From Camarhynchus parvulus (lineage: Eukaryota > Chordata > Aves > Passeriformes > Thraupidae), in NCBI RefSeq assembly GCF_901933205.1, contig NC_044577.1:9125321-9189320 (forward strand): 64,000 nucleotides of DNA, read 5' to 3'. How positions within the stretch are numbered: position 1 is the stretch's first letter; each line of letters opens with the position of its first letter. This document shows positions 1 through 12,449 of the stretch, one piece after another. The notes under the pieces were generated by a model. That model was not told where the DNA came from, did no database searches, and was given only the letters and a program-made list of their open reading frames with translations. The position numbers were made by a program, and so were the translations under genes.

Positions 1-3000
1 TCTCTCCAATCCAGAATTCTTGCAATTTATTAAAATTAAAAAATAGGAAGTTTTAGGATTATCTGGCTTAATAATCCTTGCCCTGTCCCATACATGTGGT
101 GTCCTTGGATCTGTTTGGGCTGTGGACATGCTGAGCACCCTGAACTTCTGAAATAAAGACAAGCAAGGCCATTCCCTTTCAGGCTGGAACATCCCATAAC
201 TGTTCCTTCACAAGAAGGTCCCAATCCCCACTGTGTGTCCCTCTCTTCCTTCTCCAGTCTTCTGAGCATAGAAAATATGCAAGCTCATCCTTAGCAGAGC
301 TCCTGTATACCAACCATTCACAGAATAATGTATTCTTTTTGCTGTAGCACATTCAGGCTATATCCATGCTGAAGTGCCTTATATGAGAATTTAAATAGGT
401 AACAGCAGGACAATCTATTTAGGTCCTTTCATGTCCATCACTGTAGCAATAATGGCATGTAACTACTGCTGATGACTGAAATATGACTAAAGGATGAGGG
501 AATTTTCTTTTGAGTTGTTTTTCATTGTAAAGCTGAAAGAAAGAAGGTTCTTTCCACATCAGAAAGTGAAAAATGTGATTTGGAAAGAGGTTAGTTTTAA
601 AAATAGACATGAGACCTTAAGGAAAGGGGAGTGCTCCTTCTGTAACCTAGAAACTGAAATCCCTAAAGAAATATCCAATACAGAAACCTGAAAAGAAAGA
701 GAATTTTAAAAATCCAGTGAAATAAGCAGAAAAAAAATCCTAAAAAAAACGGAGAGAGGGAATGCAAATAAAGTGGTAATCACAGATCTATAGCTCTTAC
801 TTTGTCCATCACCTTAACAACTGTCTCTGAGAAATGTGGGAAACAGGATTTATAGAAGCTTAACACGTGAGTAAATTGCTTGTATACCTGTGTTTTGTGG
901 TAAGAATTGTGACTGAGTGGTTCTGGGGCTTTCTATACATTGGAAAATAGGTCATGGTTCTCCCATTCTTTATTTAGAAATGTGGCAGAGGCCACGAAAT
1001 TTTTAGTTAGCAATGTACAAATCAGTGCTGCAGTAATGCCAAAGGGAGCCCAAAGGGAGCTCGGTATGTGCAACTTGTCAGTGAAATTTGGCTGGAGTTT
1101 CTGGCACTTGCAAGGAGGTGCAGCAGTGTAACAGAGTGAGGAAAGCCTCCTCTCCCTTGTACAGCACGTGGAGTGGCCAACTCAAAGCTGCAATCTGTGC
1201 ACTGCTGCTGAGTGAATGAAGGCTGTTGACAGAAGATGCTAAGAAAGTGTTAGTGCACTGAACACTTTTTGTTTGGTTTTTTTTTTGCATCAACCTTTAT
1301 AAAAAAGTAAACTGAGCAAAGTAGAGGAGGAGAAAACCACCAACCAAAGAGCCTTTCAATCTTGATGAAGGAAAGAACAAAAACCAGAATCCTTAACTAC
1401 TCTTAAACCTGGTGAGCCTGATGAGTTTTGAATTTTGTCTGTGGATGCTTGAGGTCTGCAGTTGTCACTTTTGAGGACATGTGGAGGACTGGCAAAGGAT
1501 CAGGAAAACGAAAGATGTATCTGTGATGCCTGCCTCTGACTAGGAAAAAGAGGCTGGAGTGGTTGTGTGCTGCTCAGTTTAATTTCAAACTGCACACTTC
1601 AGGAAAAGCCTCGGTTCTTGGATTAAAGGCAAACCTGAAGGGAGAGACCTACCTTGTAAAGACACAAAGGACTTAGGAGAGATTTGTTTCAAGCCTCTTC
1701 TTTTAAGTTTTCTCCGTCTCAAGGGTTATGTTGTTCCAGGCAATAATGGAAACAACAAAACCCCCTTAGAGTAGAAATTGGAAATAATTTTCCAGATGAC
1801 AGGCTCTCTTTAATGAAAAGCAATATAGCCTGACCTGAAGACTCTAATTTTGGCTTGGGGCCACTTCACACCAACACTAAAGGTCTTTACAGGCAGGAAG
1901 AATAAGTGTCTTTATGGAACAATATAAATACATTTAATCCTGTGCTGGGGCAGGGAAAGAGCCAACAAGAATTCTTGATGCTCCTTCAGTGACTCTCTTT
2001 CCAGTGGTGCCGTGCTAAAGTAGGCCTTGTGTTCCTTTAAAAACATATAGATTTACTATGAATTTTAGACATTGCACACTTACAGTAAGTCGAATAAATA
2101 CTCACAGGCAAAGGATGAATTGTTCATACCTACTAGCAAATAATGTAATGGTAAATAGATTGAAATTACTGGGAAATGCATGGGTTGTCATTAGATCAGT
2201 GTCACAAAATGTGTGTTCATGTGCTGAATATGCAATTTCATGATGAACAAATGCTGTAAGTAACTCAGTGTTGCTGAAACAAGAAGTTATTGCATGTCTT
2301 TATTTACAGGTAAGCATTATTCCAGCTGACTTGCATTCAGCAACCAAATTACAGGAAGGAGGTAACAGCTGAAACTGGATGGACAGTCTTTAATAGGAAG
2401 TGAAGAAATTGCTTAGGGAAAAATTAATCTTGCAATATCAGGCCTTATTGTTGCCAATAAGGTTTTCTGTTACGCCTCATCATGTGAGTTATTTTTTCCC
2501 ATGATAGTCCAATACATGGCGTTACTTTGAAAGTAAAATGAAACGCAGTCTTTCATTTTTACTTTATATTACCTGTGAGTGTCTTTATAATTCCTATAAG
2601 TTTCCAGTAGTCATGTTGTCAATCTGTCAGCATTCAGCAAAATTGCTCCCAAGCCAGGCAATGATTCAAGTAATTCCTTCCATACCTAGGATAATCTATA
2701 AATGTATATAAATGTATAATATAAATATATATAACTGTTTCTAAAGATCCTCTCCAAGGTTTGATTTTTGTGTCCTTGATGACCAAGACTTTCTTCATAG
2801 CAGATATTAGTTGAGGTATGTTCTGATTCCATTCAGAAAATATATCTCTATTCTGCTCATTGAAATCAGTGCTCTGATTTGAAGACTATTGTGATATTGG
2901 CTTGGCTTTCACAATGAGAAATTTCTGAAGATTTAATTGTGACTAAAAGGCTTTTTTGTTTGTTCTTCTAAAATATATTCCTTAGTGTCTCTTTTCCATA

Positions 3001-3637
3001 ATAGGTTATTTAAGTTCTGTGACAATTAACGGTTGGGAAATTGCTTGGACTTATAGCTTAAGGCACTGAGTAAAGGAAGAATATGATGCAGTTGAGTTTA
3101 AGACATTCAGTTTTTATTCCCTTATATTTTCATTCCTCCTTCCAAGAAAATATGCTGCCTAAAAGTTTCTGTGTTAAACCCATAACTACAACAGAAATAA
3201 TGTTCTCTACTACCATAACTTTGCCTACAAACCTCAGTGTATGCTTTGTGTTCAGCATAATTTCTAAATTGCTCAACTTCCTTTTTCTACATTTAGCTTT
3301 TTATTGTCAGTTCAAACTTACAAAATGAGGTTATATTTTTGTATAACTTTCCCTAGCAAGGTGGGCTCTAGGTATTTATTGTAGCAATCTACACAGGATT
3401 CTGTTCTCACTGGATTTTGCTGGACTTCTTTGTCTTTGTTTCCAGGAAGAAATATTTTATGAGATAAAAATCAAGGAATTAAAATTGTGCTGTTCACGTG
3501 AGATGATTGCAAAACTCTATGCCACAGTAATGGAGCAATTCCTCAGGTCCAGATTCCCCTGGTAAAGGATAAGAAAAACTTTGGGCTATGCCAAATTTCA
3601 CAGTCTGAAAAGTGCATTTAAAAAGGCACTAAAATAA
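1..3637. other. Gene-free AT-rich unique sequence
   Basis: No gene, recognisable transposon or RNA gene is visible. The open frames here are at most about 80 codons (for example 3083-3328 on +), use no recognisable motif and match no family I know. Small items are a tandem 'caaagggagc' pair near 1040-1062, a TA-rich patch at 2696-2740, and one short perfect hairpin at 2443-2462 (listed separately). It could be intergenic or intronic; nothing seen decides between the two. Confidence 0.7.
2443..2462. repeat. Short perfect inverted repeat (hairpin)
   Basis: The arms CCTTATTG and CAATAAGG are exact reverse complements around the 4-base loop TTGC. Eight-base hairpins are expected by chance in 64 kb, so no function is inferred. 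Confidence 0.5.
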
Positions 3638-3675
3638 CCCTAAACCCCCCAACCTCCCCCTGTCCACCCCGGCCC
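3638..3675 (-). other. Minus-strand G-quadruplex motif in a C-rich patch
   Basis: The plus strand carries C-tracts of 3, 6, 5 and 4 bases (3638-3640, 3645-3650, 3656-3660, 3667-3670) separated by 4, 5 and 6 bases. Read on the minus strand this satisfies the standard pattern of four G-tracts of at least three with loops of 1-7. The plus strand could form the matching i-motif. It stands out because the surrounding kilobases are AT-rich. No promoter or gene start is visible next to it, so a regulatory role is not claimed. Confidence 0.6.
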
Positions 3676-6600
3676 AAAAATACCCCAAAATTATTCTGAT
3701 TTTTTTGTCAGAGTTTTAGTTGCTTGAACTTGCACGTTGGTTGTCCTGAATTTCCACAAAGCGCAACAATAAATAGCAAGACTAAAAGAAGTACAGCTTG
3801 CCAGCATTTCTTCCTAAAATTCAGCTCACTTTCATTTGCTTTCCTTGTGGGGTAAGTGCAGAACCCTTGTCAAACACACCCCACCTCTGCAGGTCAATGG
3901 AAATATAGAAATAAATGCAGGCAAATGGGAGATCCTGATTTTTACATCAAGGTAGCAGAAGTCTGGGTTCAGGTTCTGTTTAAATGACGTTTATCCAATA
4001 ATGAAGAGCAGGCAGAATGATGAATGTGCTTCAGTGTGTCTGAGCTGAAATAGGTTTATAAACAAGCACCTGCCATAAATCACAAAACCAGCTTTGTCAA
4101 AAGTAACTAGGGACCAGATGCATCTTTATAATTACCTGTGACACCCATTGTCCTGCTTCCATATCCTCTGTTCCTCACTTAGATAATCCGCTTTATTTTG
4201 CTTGTGGTTTCAGTGATTTGCATTCTCTTTTGAAATGTGGGTTTATGTCTGGGGAGCTTCTCATGGAAGTCTCTGCCAGTTGCATTAGGGGCAGTAAAAT
4301 GTGCAATGTTCAGTGGCTAAATGCTACAAATCATTTATTCCAGAGAGAAGGCAAAACTAGTCACTAGTACTTCCACAAGAACTCTGACATGTTTTCCCAG
4401 TTTAAGTATTTTTATTTTCTTGGTTTCTGGAGTTTGGTCTTCAGGTAGGGGAGACTTCATAATTTTCTTTGGCTACATTTCATATTCAGGGTTATGCTGA
4501 TGGTCTCAACTCATAAAGCTATTTTTCATCTGCAAAATTGTAGAACTCATGAAGGTTTTTGGTCCTCATTTCATTTTGAATTAATCTTGCAATTTGAGAG
4601 TAGCTGGCTGTTTATGGTTCCAGATAAATGGTTATTTCTGGTTTAATTTAAAGGGGGTTAGGATAGGAGTTCTGTCTTCCTCTTTACTAATTTTTCTACC
4701 TCCTTGTATTATCAGGCATTTAGAAACAGCATTAATGCAAACAAAGTTAGGCTTAAAGCAGGCATCATGCAGGAATAGAGATTAAAAGAAAAGGGAATAT
4801 AAAAGCTTGGAGGTAAAACTTGATTGAATTTGACTTTTAAAAATGTTTTTGTATTTCCTGCTGTGGCTACGGTGCTTAGCTGATGCACAATCACAGTAAT
4901 GTGTTCCTTCATATTGGTTTACAAAAGAGCTTTGCAATAATCATGGAATAGAAAGTACAGAACTAGACAATAAATGCCTCTGCTCTTAGGTCAGCCTATT
5001 TAATTTCCCTTTCAAATCCAATTGTTCACCTGCTGTGGTTATTAAATATAAGCACAGTCTGTATTTGAATACCCTGTCTGTGCCACTTCAGCACTCTGTA
5101 CCTGTTGCTTTGCCACTACTGATGCAAGTTGCCTCTGAGAATATTTGTAAGAATATGAATACATTATATTATGTCTTTTACTTACACTACTGCCCAGAGT
5201 TCTTTTTTTTCCCTTTTTATTTTTTTTTTTTTACTGCAACTGTGTCCACCAGGCCATTTAAACTCATGGGTTTCCATTTTAAATGTAGGATCAACCTCAC
5301 AGAGCCTATCACCCGTCAGATATTCAACTAGATTTTTGATGAAGTTGTGTTATAGCATGTAGCCATTTTGGTTATTATCTATAGAAATATAGCAATATAA
5401 AAGCATAAAAATAACATTTAATAAAATGTGTGAGGAAAAGAGAGAAAAAGAAAGAATAAGGATAGAAAGAGATCAGCACCCATAGAGCCAATGACAAGTG
5501 CTGATTGTTGGAATTTAGACGTATTGGTGTGATAAAAAGTATTACCCCACCTTGCAGGATCTGTTTGTTGGCCTCTTCCCTTACCTGGCTCAAAACCTGG
5601 CTTGTAGCCTCTTGTAGTGGGACAAACTCCTGAATTTTTCCTGAGATGGCATTGCCTCATTCACCTGCTTCTGAATGAAATCAGAACAAGAGACACCAAG
5701 GCAGCAGAGATGTGCAAAAGGATGATGTGAATTTTCTAAAATTTTGGGGCTGGGCTTTGTTCTTGGTAACATCATGCTCATGTGACAAGCTTAGCAATGG
5801 CAAGATTTATACAAAAAATGTTTCAAATATTTAAGCTGTAAAATTTCAGTTCATGTCATTCAATGTACATGCAGAAGCCTGGGACAGTAATTTCTCCCAC
5901 AGGAAAGTTCCTCTGAATCCTGCACTACAGAGAAGCTTTACTTTAGCAGATATTTTCTGTTCAGAATGTTCTTGGACTCCAAGAAAGTGTCTCTGGGGTT
6001 CAGCATAGGCCACTAATATTTTCTTCATCCCATTCATCTTTATTAAATATTACTCTATTGTGAGCAGAAGGTCTGACTAAAGACCCAGCTTCCCCCTCCC
6101 CCCAAGTCTTCCATATTTTAAACACACAGATTGGATTTTGTTGCTGTTTGCATCTTTTTAGCTTCTATTTTGCCTGTGTTTCAAAGCTTATTCTGAAGTG
6201 GGAAAGAATGCCAATTAAGGATTTTCTTCTTGATCATAAAGGAAATAAAGAGCATTCTTTCCTAACTCAATTGCAAGCATTCCACCAGAATTTTCAAGTA
6301 GCCTTTGAGCAACTGTCAGCCATTCACCTGTGAGGAAAGATTTCAAGTTTTGTCATGCAATTAGTGAGTCTTTAAAAGGCCACAGCATTCAGAGGCTGAA
6401 CTCTGGCGTGGAAGTCTCTGCACACAAAACTCTCAGTTTTTTTCTAAGCATACCTGCAAATAGTCCACCTAAGAGAGGAGGACTCAATTAAATTAGAGAG
6501 GAGACACAACAATAAAAACGCTACTTCAAGGGGAATAGTCAATGCTGTGAAATAGGAACTCACATAAACACCTGAATAATGGACTTAGTTTTAAAACACA

Positions 6601-7639
6601 GCCTCAATTTTATGGGAATGTTCCTGAGCCATACATAGAACACACAGGCACTCATAAACATTTATTTTGGTATGAAACTTTCATTCCTGTCTAAATATAC
6701 ATCTGATTCAGCTCCTTAATGAGGAAAGGTGTTCTTCCCTGAATGTAGATTGCTGTGTAAAAGTTTTGATTCTAGTCTTGTCTCATTGAAATTTCATTTT
6801 TCAATTATTTGAGTAACAGAACTCAATGCTGGTAGCACTCTAAATGACTGTCTTTCAGCAGGTATCTGGTAATATGCCAGTCCAGCCCTTGTGTGTTGCC
6901 TTTAAATTCTTCTTTAAAATTAAAGATCCTCGTTTAGTAATGATATGTGCATCAACATCTGCTACCAAATTTTCCCATGAAAAATAAATTCCGAGACAAA
7001 TGCAGCAAAGTCTGGAGAAGATTTTTGTGGCTGCTAAATTCCTGACCTTTGCTCCTAGTCATAAGCAAATAGGATCATAAGTTGCAGCAGAAGCATTCTA
7101 GGAAGGCATAAAGGAAAGGCAAAATTATTGTTTGCTCAGAGTATGAAAGTTGTATTCAGACATGAAAGCAATGGATGGTTACAGTTTCAAGCCTGTGCTC
7201 TAGATAATTACCTTTTTAAAATACTCCTATTTTTTAGTAACTTTTTTTGTTTTTAAGACCTTTTTTCATTAATAAATGTCTACCTAAAACTGGCTTATTT
7301 ATTTGGTACTGTATTATTTGGTTCATAAATTAAGGTTATCTTTCCTTCTTTTCTGGATCTTCAAGAGCAGTGTATTACCTTTCTGATAATCATCAGAACT
7401 CTGGGGTTCATAATAAATTGGTCTCCTTGAAGAGTTTCTTAATTAAGCCATTTAATTATTTTACATAACAGAGATAGAGAATTTGGTACTGGTTTCCAGG
7501 CTGGTGTATCTTTCAGTCATAGTCTATATATGAATTCCCTATCCTCTGTGTGCTCTTTAAGAGCCAGGTAGATTCATACAAACACAGGCATTTCTCCACA
7601 TCCCCATGGCATGATGCATAAATAACACTTTTCTCTGAC
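3676..7639. other. Gene-free AT-rich unique sequence
   Basis: I see no gene or transposon. There is a T-rich run at 5201-5233 and a purine-rich run at about 5425-5473. Open frames on both strands around 5035-5781 overlap one another and are partly produced by these low-complexity runs. The longest (5035-5331, 98 codons on +) contains a Phe/Tyr block encoded by the T-runs and is not a credible protein. Confidence 0.7.
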
Positions 7640-8230
7640 TTTCAAGGAATTTAAGGCATTTTATTTTCATAAATTGCAGATTTATAGAGCTGATTATAAT
7701 ACGGGGAAAAACAACATAAGAAGGCTTTGGGTTTTATTATGTCAAATAAATGAATGAGAGGATTTATGTGATTAATTCTTGTTATCACTAATGGCCATTT
7801 TAATTATTATATGCTTCAAAGAGATAAAATGCAAATTTGCAACTGAGGTATCTGTGATCTCCTAGTGAGTTACCTATATGCAAATTGCTAAATGATTTTT
7901 AATTGGTGCACCTCATCATTCAGTTATTTTAACAAGTCTGGTAGCTAATTTTCCTACCGTCCTGCTGCTGCTGTTTATCTCTCCCTTCAGTAAGGAGCAG
8001 TTCATTGACACCAGCATCCTGAATCCTATTTATCATAAATAGCTGCAAATCAAGATTAATTCCCCTGGTAACCTGCAATTTAATTTTACTGTTTGACTAT
8101 GAATGCATTCATTGTGCATCTGTGAAGAACCTAATTCTGATTAGAAACTCTTCATTGCACTTTGTCTGTACCATGCTCAGAACTGAGATCATTTAACTGT
8201 ATTGTGGAGTTCATGTTATATTGAATAACA
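7640..8230. promoter_or_regulatory. Candidate conserved non-coding element (homeodomain/POU-rich)
   Basis: The block is repeat-free and unusually rich in homeodomain core sites (TAAT/ATTA). It also contains two exact POU octamers, ATGCAAAT, at 7829-7836 and 7878-7885, 49 bases apart. The first overlaps the 12-bp palindrome TGCAAATTTGCA at 7830-7841. Further on, CTATTTAT and ATAAATAG form a palindrome around one base at 8026-8042. This site composition is typical of developmental enhancers in vertebrate gene deserts. AT-rich DNA produces TAAT cores freely, so the two octamers are the stronger part of the case. Conservation itself cannot be seen from one genome, so this is inference. Confidence 0.35.
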
Positions 8231-9599
8231 ATAATGACAAAAGATGCTATAAATTCAGCACAATATTTTTAAACCATACAAGATCAGATCAAAAATCCTC
8301 AGATTGCAAGACAATTACATATATTGTAACCAAGCACTGTCTAGAATGATATTTATTTATTTATTTTCTACCATTAGCAGCAGACACCCAAGAAGAAATC
8401 ACAGTAGACATCAAAAAGAGAAAGCACATTGTTCTAAATTTAAAGTTGCCACAAATTATTACAACTTCTGTCCCAGTCCTCCAGTTACAGGATAGGGAGC
8501 ATGTTCTCTCTACAGAAAGGGCTTTGTGTAGTTTGAGTGGCAAGGTCTCATGGGCTTGGCCTGGCTGTTGTGGCTGGGTTTGGGTTGTGAATCCATACCA
8601 GTGCCCAAGGAGGTACCAAGGCTGCAGTCCCAACAGTCACAACTTACATGTGGGAATGGAGAGGTTCTGAGTTTTTTATTCAACTTTTCGGCTCCTGTTA
8701 GGAAGGTTTGCTAGATAGCAAAAAGAAACACCTCCCATGTTTGAATGTAGAGCTCACAGGGCTTTATGAAGGTGTGGATTTTTTTCTATGGTTTTTGGTT
8801 CAGAAAATGAGGCTTCAATTCCTGTCAGGACAGAGGGGCTTAGTTTTGTTCATCATTATCAAACAAAGCAGGACAACGACCACGAATTATAAGACTGATG
8901 GTAAAACATTTCCAAGCTGTATTAAAAGTTGTAAAGGAAAAGAACGTATAAGTTTACATTTTGTAACCTGAAAGCATTTGACTTGGGTTTTTTTCTAGGG
9001 CTCAGTTTCTTCTTCTAAAGGTCTTGAAGGCTCCATGGTCTAAAAGCCTAGGATCAGAATTTCAAGGCAATAACGAGCCATCACATATGGTCAAACTTGA
9101 CCTAATTCAGCTGCAAGCTCCCTTGAGCAACTCTGTTCATAGTCAGAAAAAACATGTAGTTCCTCTTTTTTAAGAGAGCCCTATCTAAATAAATATGGTA
9201 TAGTATTTAAAGTAATAGAAATTTGAGAAAATTATCTAGATAACAAAATTTTCCTTTCCCTCCTTTAAATATTTAACCATGATGATGTTTCTAATTTATT
9301 TATTATATATTACAGTTTTCAAACAAACAAACAAAAAAAACCATAACAAATTCAAGCAACCAAAAAAAATCCCAACCCTGAACTGAAATAAATAAGATAG
9401 TCAGTAACTCAGGCTTCTGTCAGCAAAGGAGACAGATAACATTATATATTGCATTTGCAGATCACCTGAGGACAAAGTATATAATGAAGAAATATGCAAA
9501 TTGACAAAAATAAGACCTCAGTGAATTTTCATATTTTCATATTAATGGTTGTAGAGTTCAAAATCTAAAACAACTATGTAGTATTTAGATTATATTGGT
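8231..9599. other. Gene-free stretch with A-rich low complexity
   Basis: Mostly unique AT-rich sequence. A short AAAC tandem run followed by A-tracts lies at about 9320-9368. Opposite-strand open frames at 8361-8633 and 8446-8670 overlap each other and show no recognisable domain. The shorter frame at 8708-8971 is equally featureless. Nothing here is called as a gene. Confidence 0.65.
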
Positions 9600-9840
9600 T
9601 CTGCCCTTTAAACCTTTCTTCATTCTTTCCAGAGCATTGTTAAGCAATTAAAGTTTTTGTGTTCTGTTCCAATTGGAAATTAAAATGAGAGCCTGGGCTG
9701 CAGAAGGCACAATATTGTTACAGTATGGTTATATTTATTTAATCTTTCTTTCATTTCTTAAAGGAGTCATTATGACAGGAAAAATTACCTGTTAGCTGTC
9801 ATTTCCTGAGAGATAAAAATGCAGACACCTTTATTAGAGT
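9600..9840. promoter_or_regulatory. Candidate conserved non-coding element
   Basis: A repeat-free block with clustered binding-site-like words: CAATTAAAG, CCAATTGG, several AATTAAA and TTTAAT cores, an AGCTGTCA word (TGACAG on the other strand, a MEIS/TGIF-type core) and AGATAAA. It follows shortly after the 7.64-8.23 kb block and has similar composition. The evidence is compositional only, and cross-species conservation would have to decide it. Confidence 0.25.
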
Positions 9841-10469
9841 GCCTGCTCCCCAGGGAAATTGAGCATCACAAGACAGGCTCAAAGAGGGTGGCAGCAGTTT
9901 GTGCCTTGGCTCTGTGTCAGGGGGGTTTGGTGGGCTCAGAATCCACGAGTTATGGATAGATGATCAGCAGAGCTCCAGGCTGCAGACATAATGGAATTAC
10001 AGCAAAAGGAGATGCAGTAGGGGCATCCTTTGGCCACCACTGGGGCACAGGAAAAGAGCAGAATTGTTTACTAAGAAACCATAATTAAATTCATTAGGGA
10101 TGACTCCCCTCTACTGAGTCAGACTTTTTTTGCAAGGCTTCTGGCCCTGGAGGTCATAAATAAAAAGAAGTAGACCTAAAATTGAGCCTAACTAGAGGAG
10201 ATTGTGAAAGTGATGGATTACACAGCTCCTTAGCATCCTACCTTTGGCCCAGGACTTTCACATCTTCCTCTGCCTTTTTTTTTTTGCCTTTTTTTTTTTT
10301 TTGAGAGTAGCATGACAAGAAGTCTTAGAAATAAAGACTTTGTAAAATTGTGTTCTTTATAAAATTTTTTGGATTAAATCAAAGCCCCTTGTTTCAAATT
10401 CATGTTCAGGATGAGTGCAGGAGCCACTCCACCAGGTCAGTCACTGTCCATGTAGCTACAGACATGCTA
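9841..10469. other. Gene-free stretch with paired T-tracts
   Basis: Unique sequence with no gene seen. Two T-runs of 11 and 14 bases, each preceded by GCC, lie at 10275-10285 and 10289-10302, probably from slippage. Confidence 0.6.
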
Positions 10470-10515
10470 ATCCATCCATCCATCCATCCATCCATCTGCC
10501 CGCCCGCCCGCCCGC
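10470..10515. repeat. Compound microsatellite (ATCC)n-(GCCC)n
   Basis: About 6.75 copies of ATCC (10470-10496) abut four CCC tracts separated by single G bases (10499-10513). The GCCC part brings several CG dinucleotides into otherwise CG-poor DNA. On the minus strand it reads as four GGG tracts with one-base loops, the most stable class of G-quadruplex motif. The two tetranucleotides differ at every second unit position, so the GCCC part probably arose by mutation of the ATCC array followed by its own expansion. Open frames crossing it (10350-10541, 10415-10654) are repeat artefacts. Confidence 0.9.
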
Positions 10516-11010
10516 ACCACTTGCCAGGTTTGCTAGATTAGATAAGCAGGTAGTCCAGAAATCACAACTGAATATAAATATAGATGATACTCATCTCTGT
10601 TCTATTGGTTCTGCCACACATTTTGCAGATATTTTTCTTTCTGTGAATGCATAGAGGACAGGAAAAGGTGAATGAATTTGAGAAGCTCCAATTTTAAACT
10701 ATGACATCAGATTTTTCTTATTGCTTCATCTTTAAAACTTTAGACCTGCTGTTAAAATTAAAGTAACACCATTTTCATTATTATTAGTATTACTAGTATT
10801 TTTATAATGAAAGTAGCAACCCAAGCATCATTAGGCTGGACCTACTTCTCAAAAGAGAAGATAGTCCAGTTCAAATCTAATATAAAGGGGGGGAAATTCA
10901 TTTCTGGAAAATAATCAACAATTATTCCTGTTGTGTAACCTATCATGTCTTAGACCTTTTCTGATCCTTTTTGAAGCCTGAGCCATGATCAGAAAATGTA
11001 TTTCATAAGC
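10516..11010. other. Gene-free AT-rich stretch
   Basis: No gene or repeat family is recognised. A short ATT-rich patch lies near 10776-10805. Confidence 0.6.
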
Positions 11011-11131
11011 TGTCCCTAGAAGTGTTCATAGCCAGGTTGGACAGGGCTCTGAGCAGCCTGGTCTGGTGGAAGGTGGCCCTGCCCATGGCAGGGGGTTGGG
11101 ACTGGATGATCTTTAAGGTTCCTTCCAACCC
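11011..11131 (+). mobile_element. CR1 LINE fragment, 3' end (avian chicken-repeat-1 type)
   Basis: CR1 is the dominant non-LTR retrotransposon of birds; most copies are short, 5'-truncated 3' ends. Here the typical 3'-terminal words occur in the right order. They are 'agtgttcatagccaggttgg' (11021-11040), then a gctctgagcagcctggtctggtgg-type segment to about 11070. After these come 'ctgcccatggcaggggg', 'actggatgatctttaagg' and 'ccttccaaccc' at 11121-11131. Only about 120 bp of the element remain, so no ORF1 or reverse transcriptase is present. The 8-bp tail repeats (ATTCTATG type) that normally follow are missing or decayed: the next bases are tggctgaaattg. The copy is a dead fossil in plus orientation. 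The 5' boundary is uncertain by about 10-20 bases. Confidence 0.93.
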
Positions 11132-12370
11132 TGGCTGAAATTGTCTCACTTCATACCTGTAGTGCTGCAATTGCTGTGAGAGTGGACAAACAAAGATCTA
11201 AGGATCTCTGCTCCAAGTAATTATTGTGTATTGCCAACAAGGAACTAAAAATAACATAATTTTGTGGAGAAGTAATGGAAAAGAGAGGCAAGCAAAAGTT
11301 TAAGAAAGAATTGAACTAAATACATGCAAAATGGGTTTTGTGGTATTAACCCAGCACTGTTCTGAGAAGCCTTCAATCAAATTAAAGAATTGGCTTAAAT
11401 TGGTTTAACCTTAGACTTAGATTAATATCAAACTGACACTGAAGCTGATCTAGGCAAAACACTCCTAGCACAGATTATTTTAACAAAACTGTGCTTTACA
11501 GTGAAGAATTAATTCCATCTGTTCCCTTCAGCCTTCCAAGAAGCAAAAGAAGCAGGAAATGTAGCTACAGGGTTTTTCTGCCCCCAGAATGATGTCACTG
11601 AGAGAGCACACCCTCTTGGAGCTCTGACTTGGAGATCCAGACTACCAGAAGTTTGTATTGTAGTTGTCATCTGAGAGTTCCCCAGTAATTCTACCTCTGA
11701 AATTCTCAGGATTTGTTAATTCTTTCTCTAGAAAATGTTTTAAAGTAGCTTCAAAGGAATAGGTAATTTGTAGCATTCAAATGCAAACCACTTCTTTTTG
11801 AGAGTATACAAGAGCTTTCCACTAACTTTTCCTCCTTTTGATTCTGCAAATCAGTCTTCTCTTCTTTGTCTTTGTAAGAGACCTTCCCAGGTTGCAGGGG
11901 AACCATGCTGCCCGTAATTTGCCCAATGGGACCACAACAGATAATAAATTGTTCCACCAAGCCCATCTTAGAGTTCTCACAACAAGCTTTTCCACCGTGT
12001 TAAAGCCTCTGGATACATTTTTTTTCTGCTCAAAGCAGAACTTTAAGAAGCTGCTCCTTGTTGTGTGTGCTAGGGGCTACGTGCAGAGTATGAGAGAAAA
12101 ATATTCCTGAGATGTTATGCTACAAAGAGATGTAGGGAACTCTGTTATTTTAGTTTGCCTATTCCCAAATACACAGAAAATTAATATTCATAGATAATAT
12201 TGGGGACAGAATTAATAATGTTTTGAAGTAGAAGAAACTCAGTGCATGCCAGTGTGTTTTGCTCTGCAGCAAAGCCCAAGTTTTTCAGAAATAGAAACTA
12301 CTGGATGTGAAGGAACTACCTGATAGAAATGGCTACACAATTTTACTCTTTCTCTCATTGTTTCTTGTTT
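11132..12370. other. Gene-free AT-rich unique sequence
   Basis: Open frames on opposite strands at 11751-11966 and 11838-12110 overlap, are 71 and 90 codons long, and have no recognisable domain. No transposon or RNA gene is seen. Confidence 0.6.
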
Positions 12371-12442
12371 TCTTGAAGTTTCTTTCATTCCAGCTTTCAT
12401 AATTTTTCTTGAAGTTTCTTTCATTCCAACTTTCATAATTAC
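12371..12442. repeat. 36-bp tandem duplication (two copies)
   Basis: Copies at 12371-12406 and 12407-12442 share TCTTGAAGTTTCTTTCATTC and continue nearly identically, with one internal G/A difference. The unit is a multiple of three, so the minus-strand open frames through it (12239-12457, 12333-12521) repeat a 12-residue peptide. I regard those frames as by-products. The near-identity of the copies suggests a fairly recent duplication. Confidence 0.85.
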
Positions 12443-12449
12443 TAAGGCC

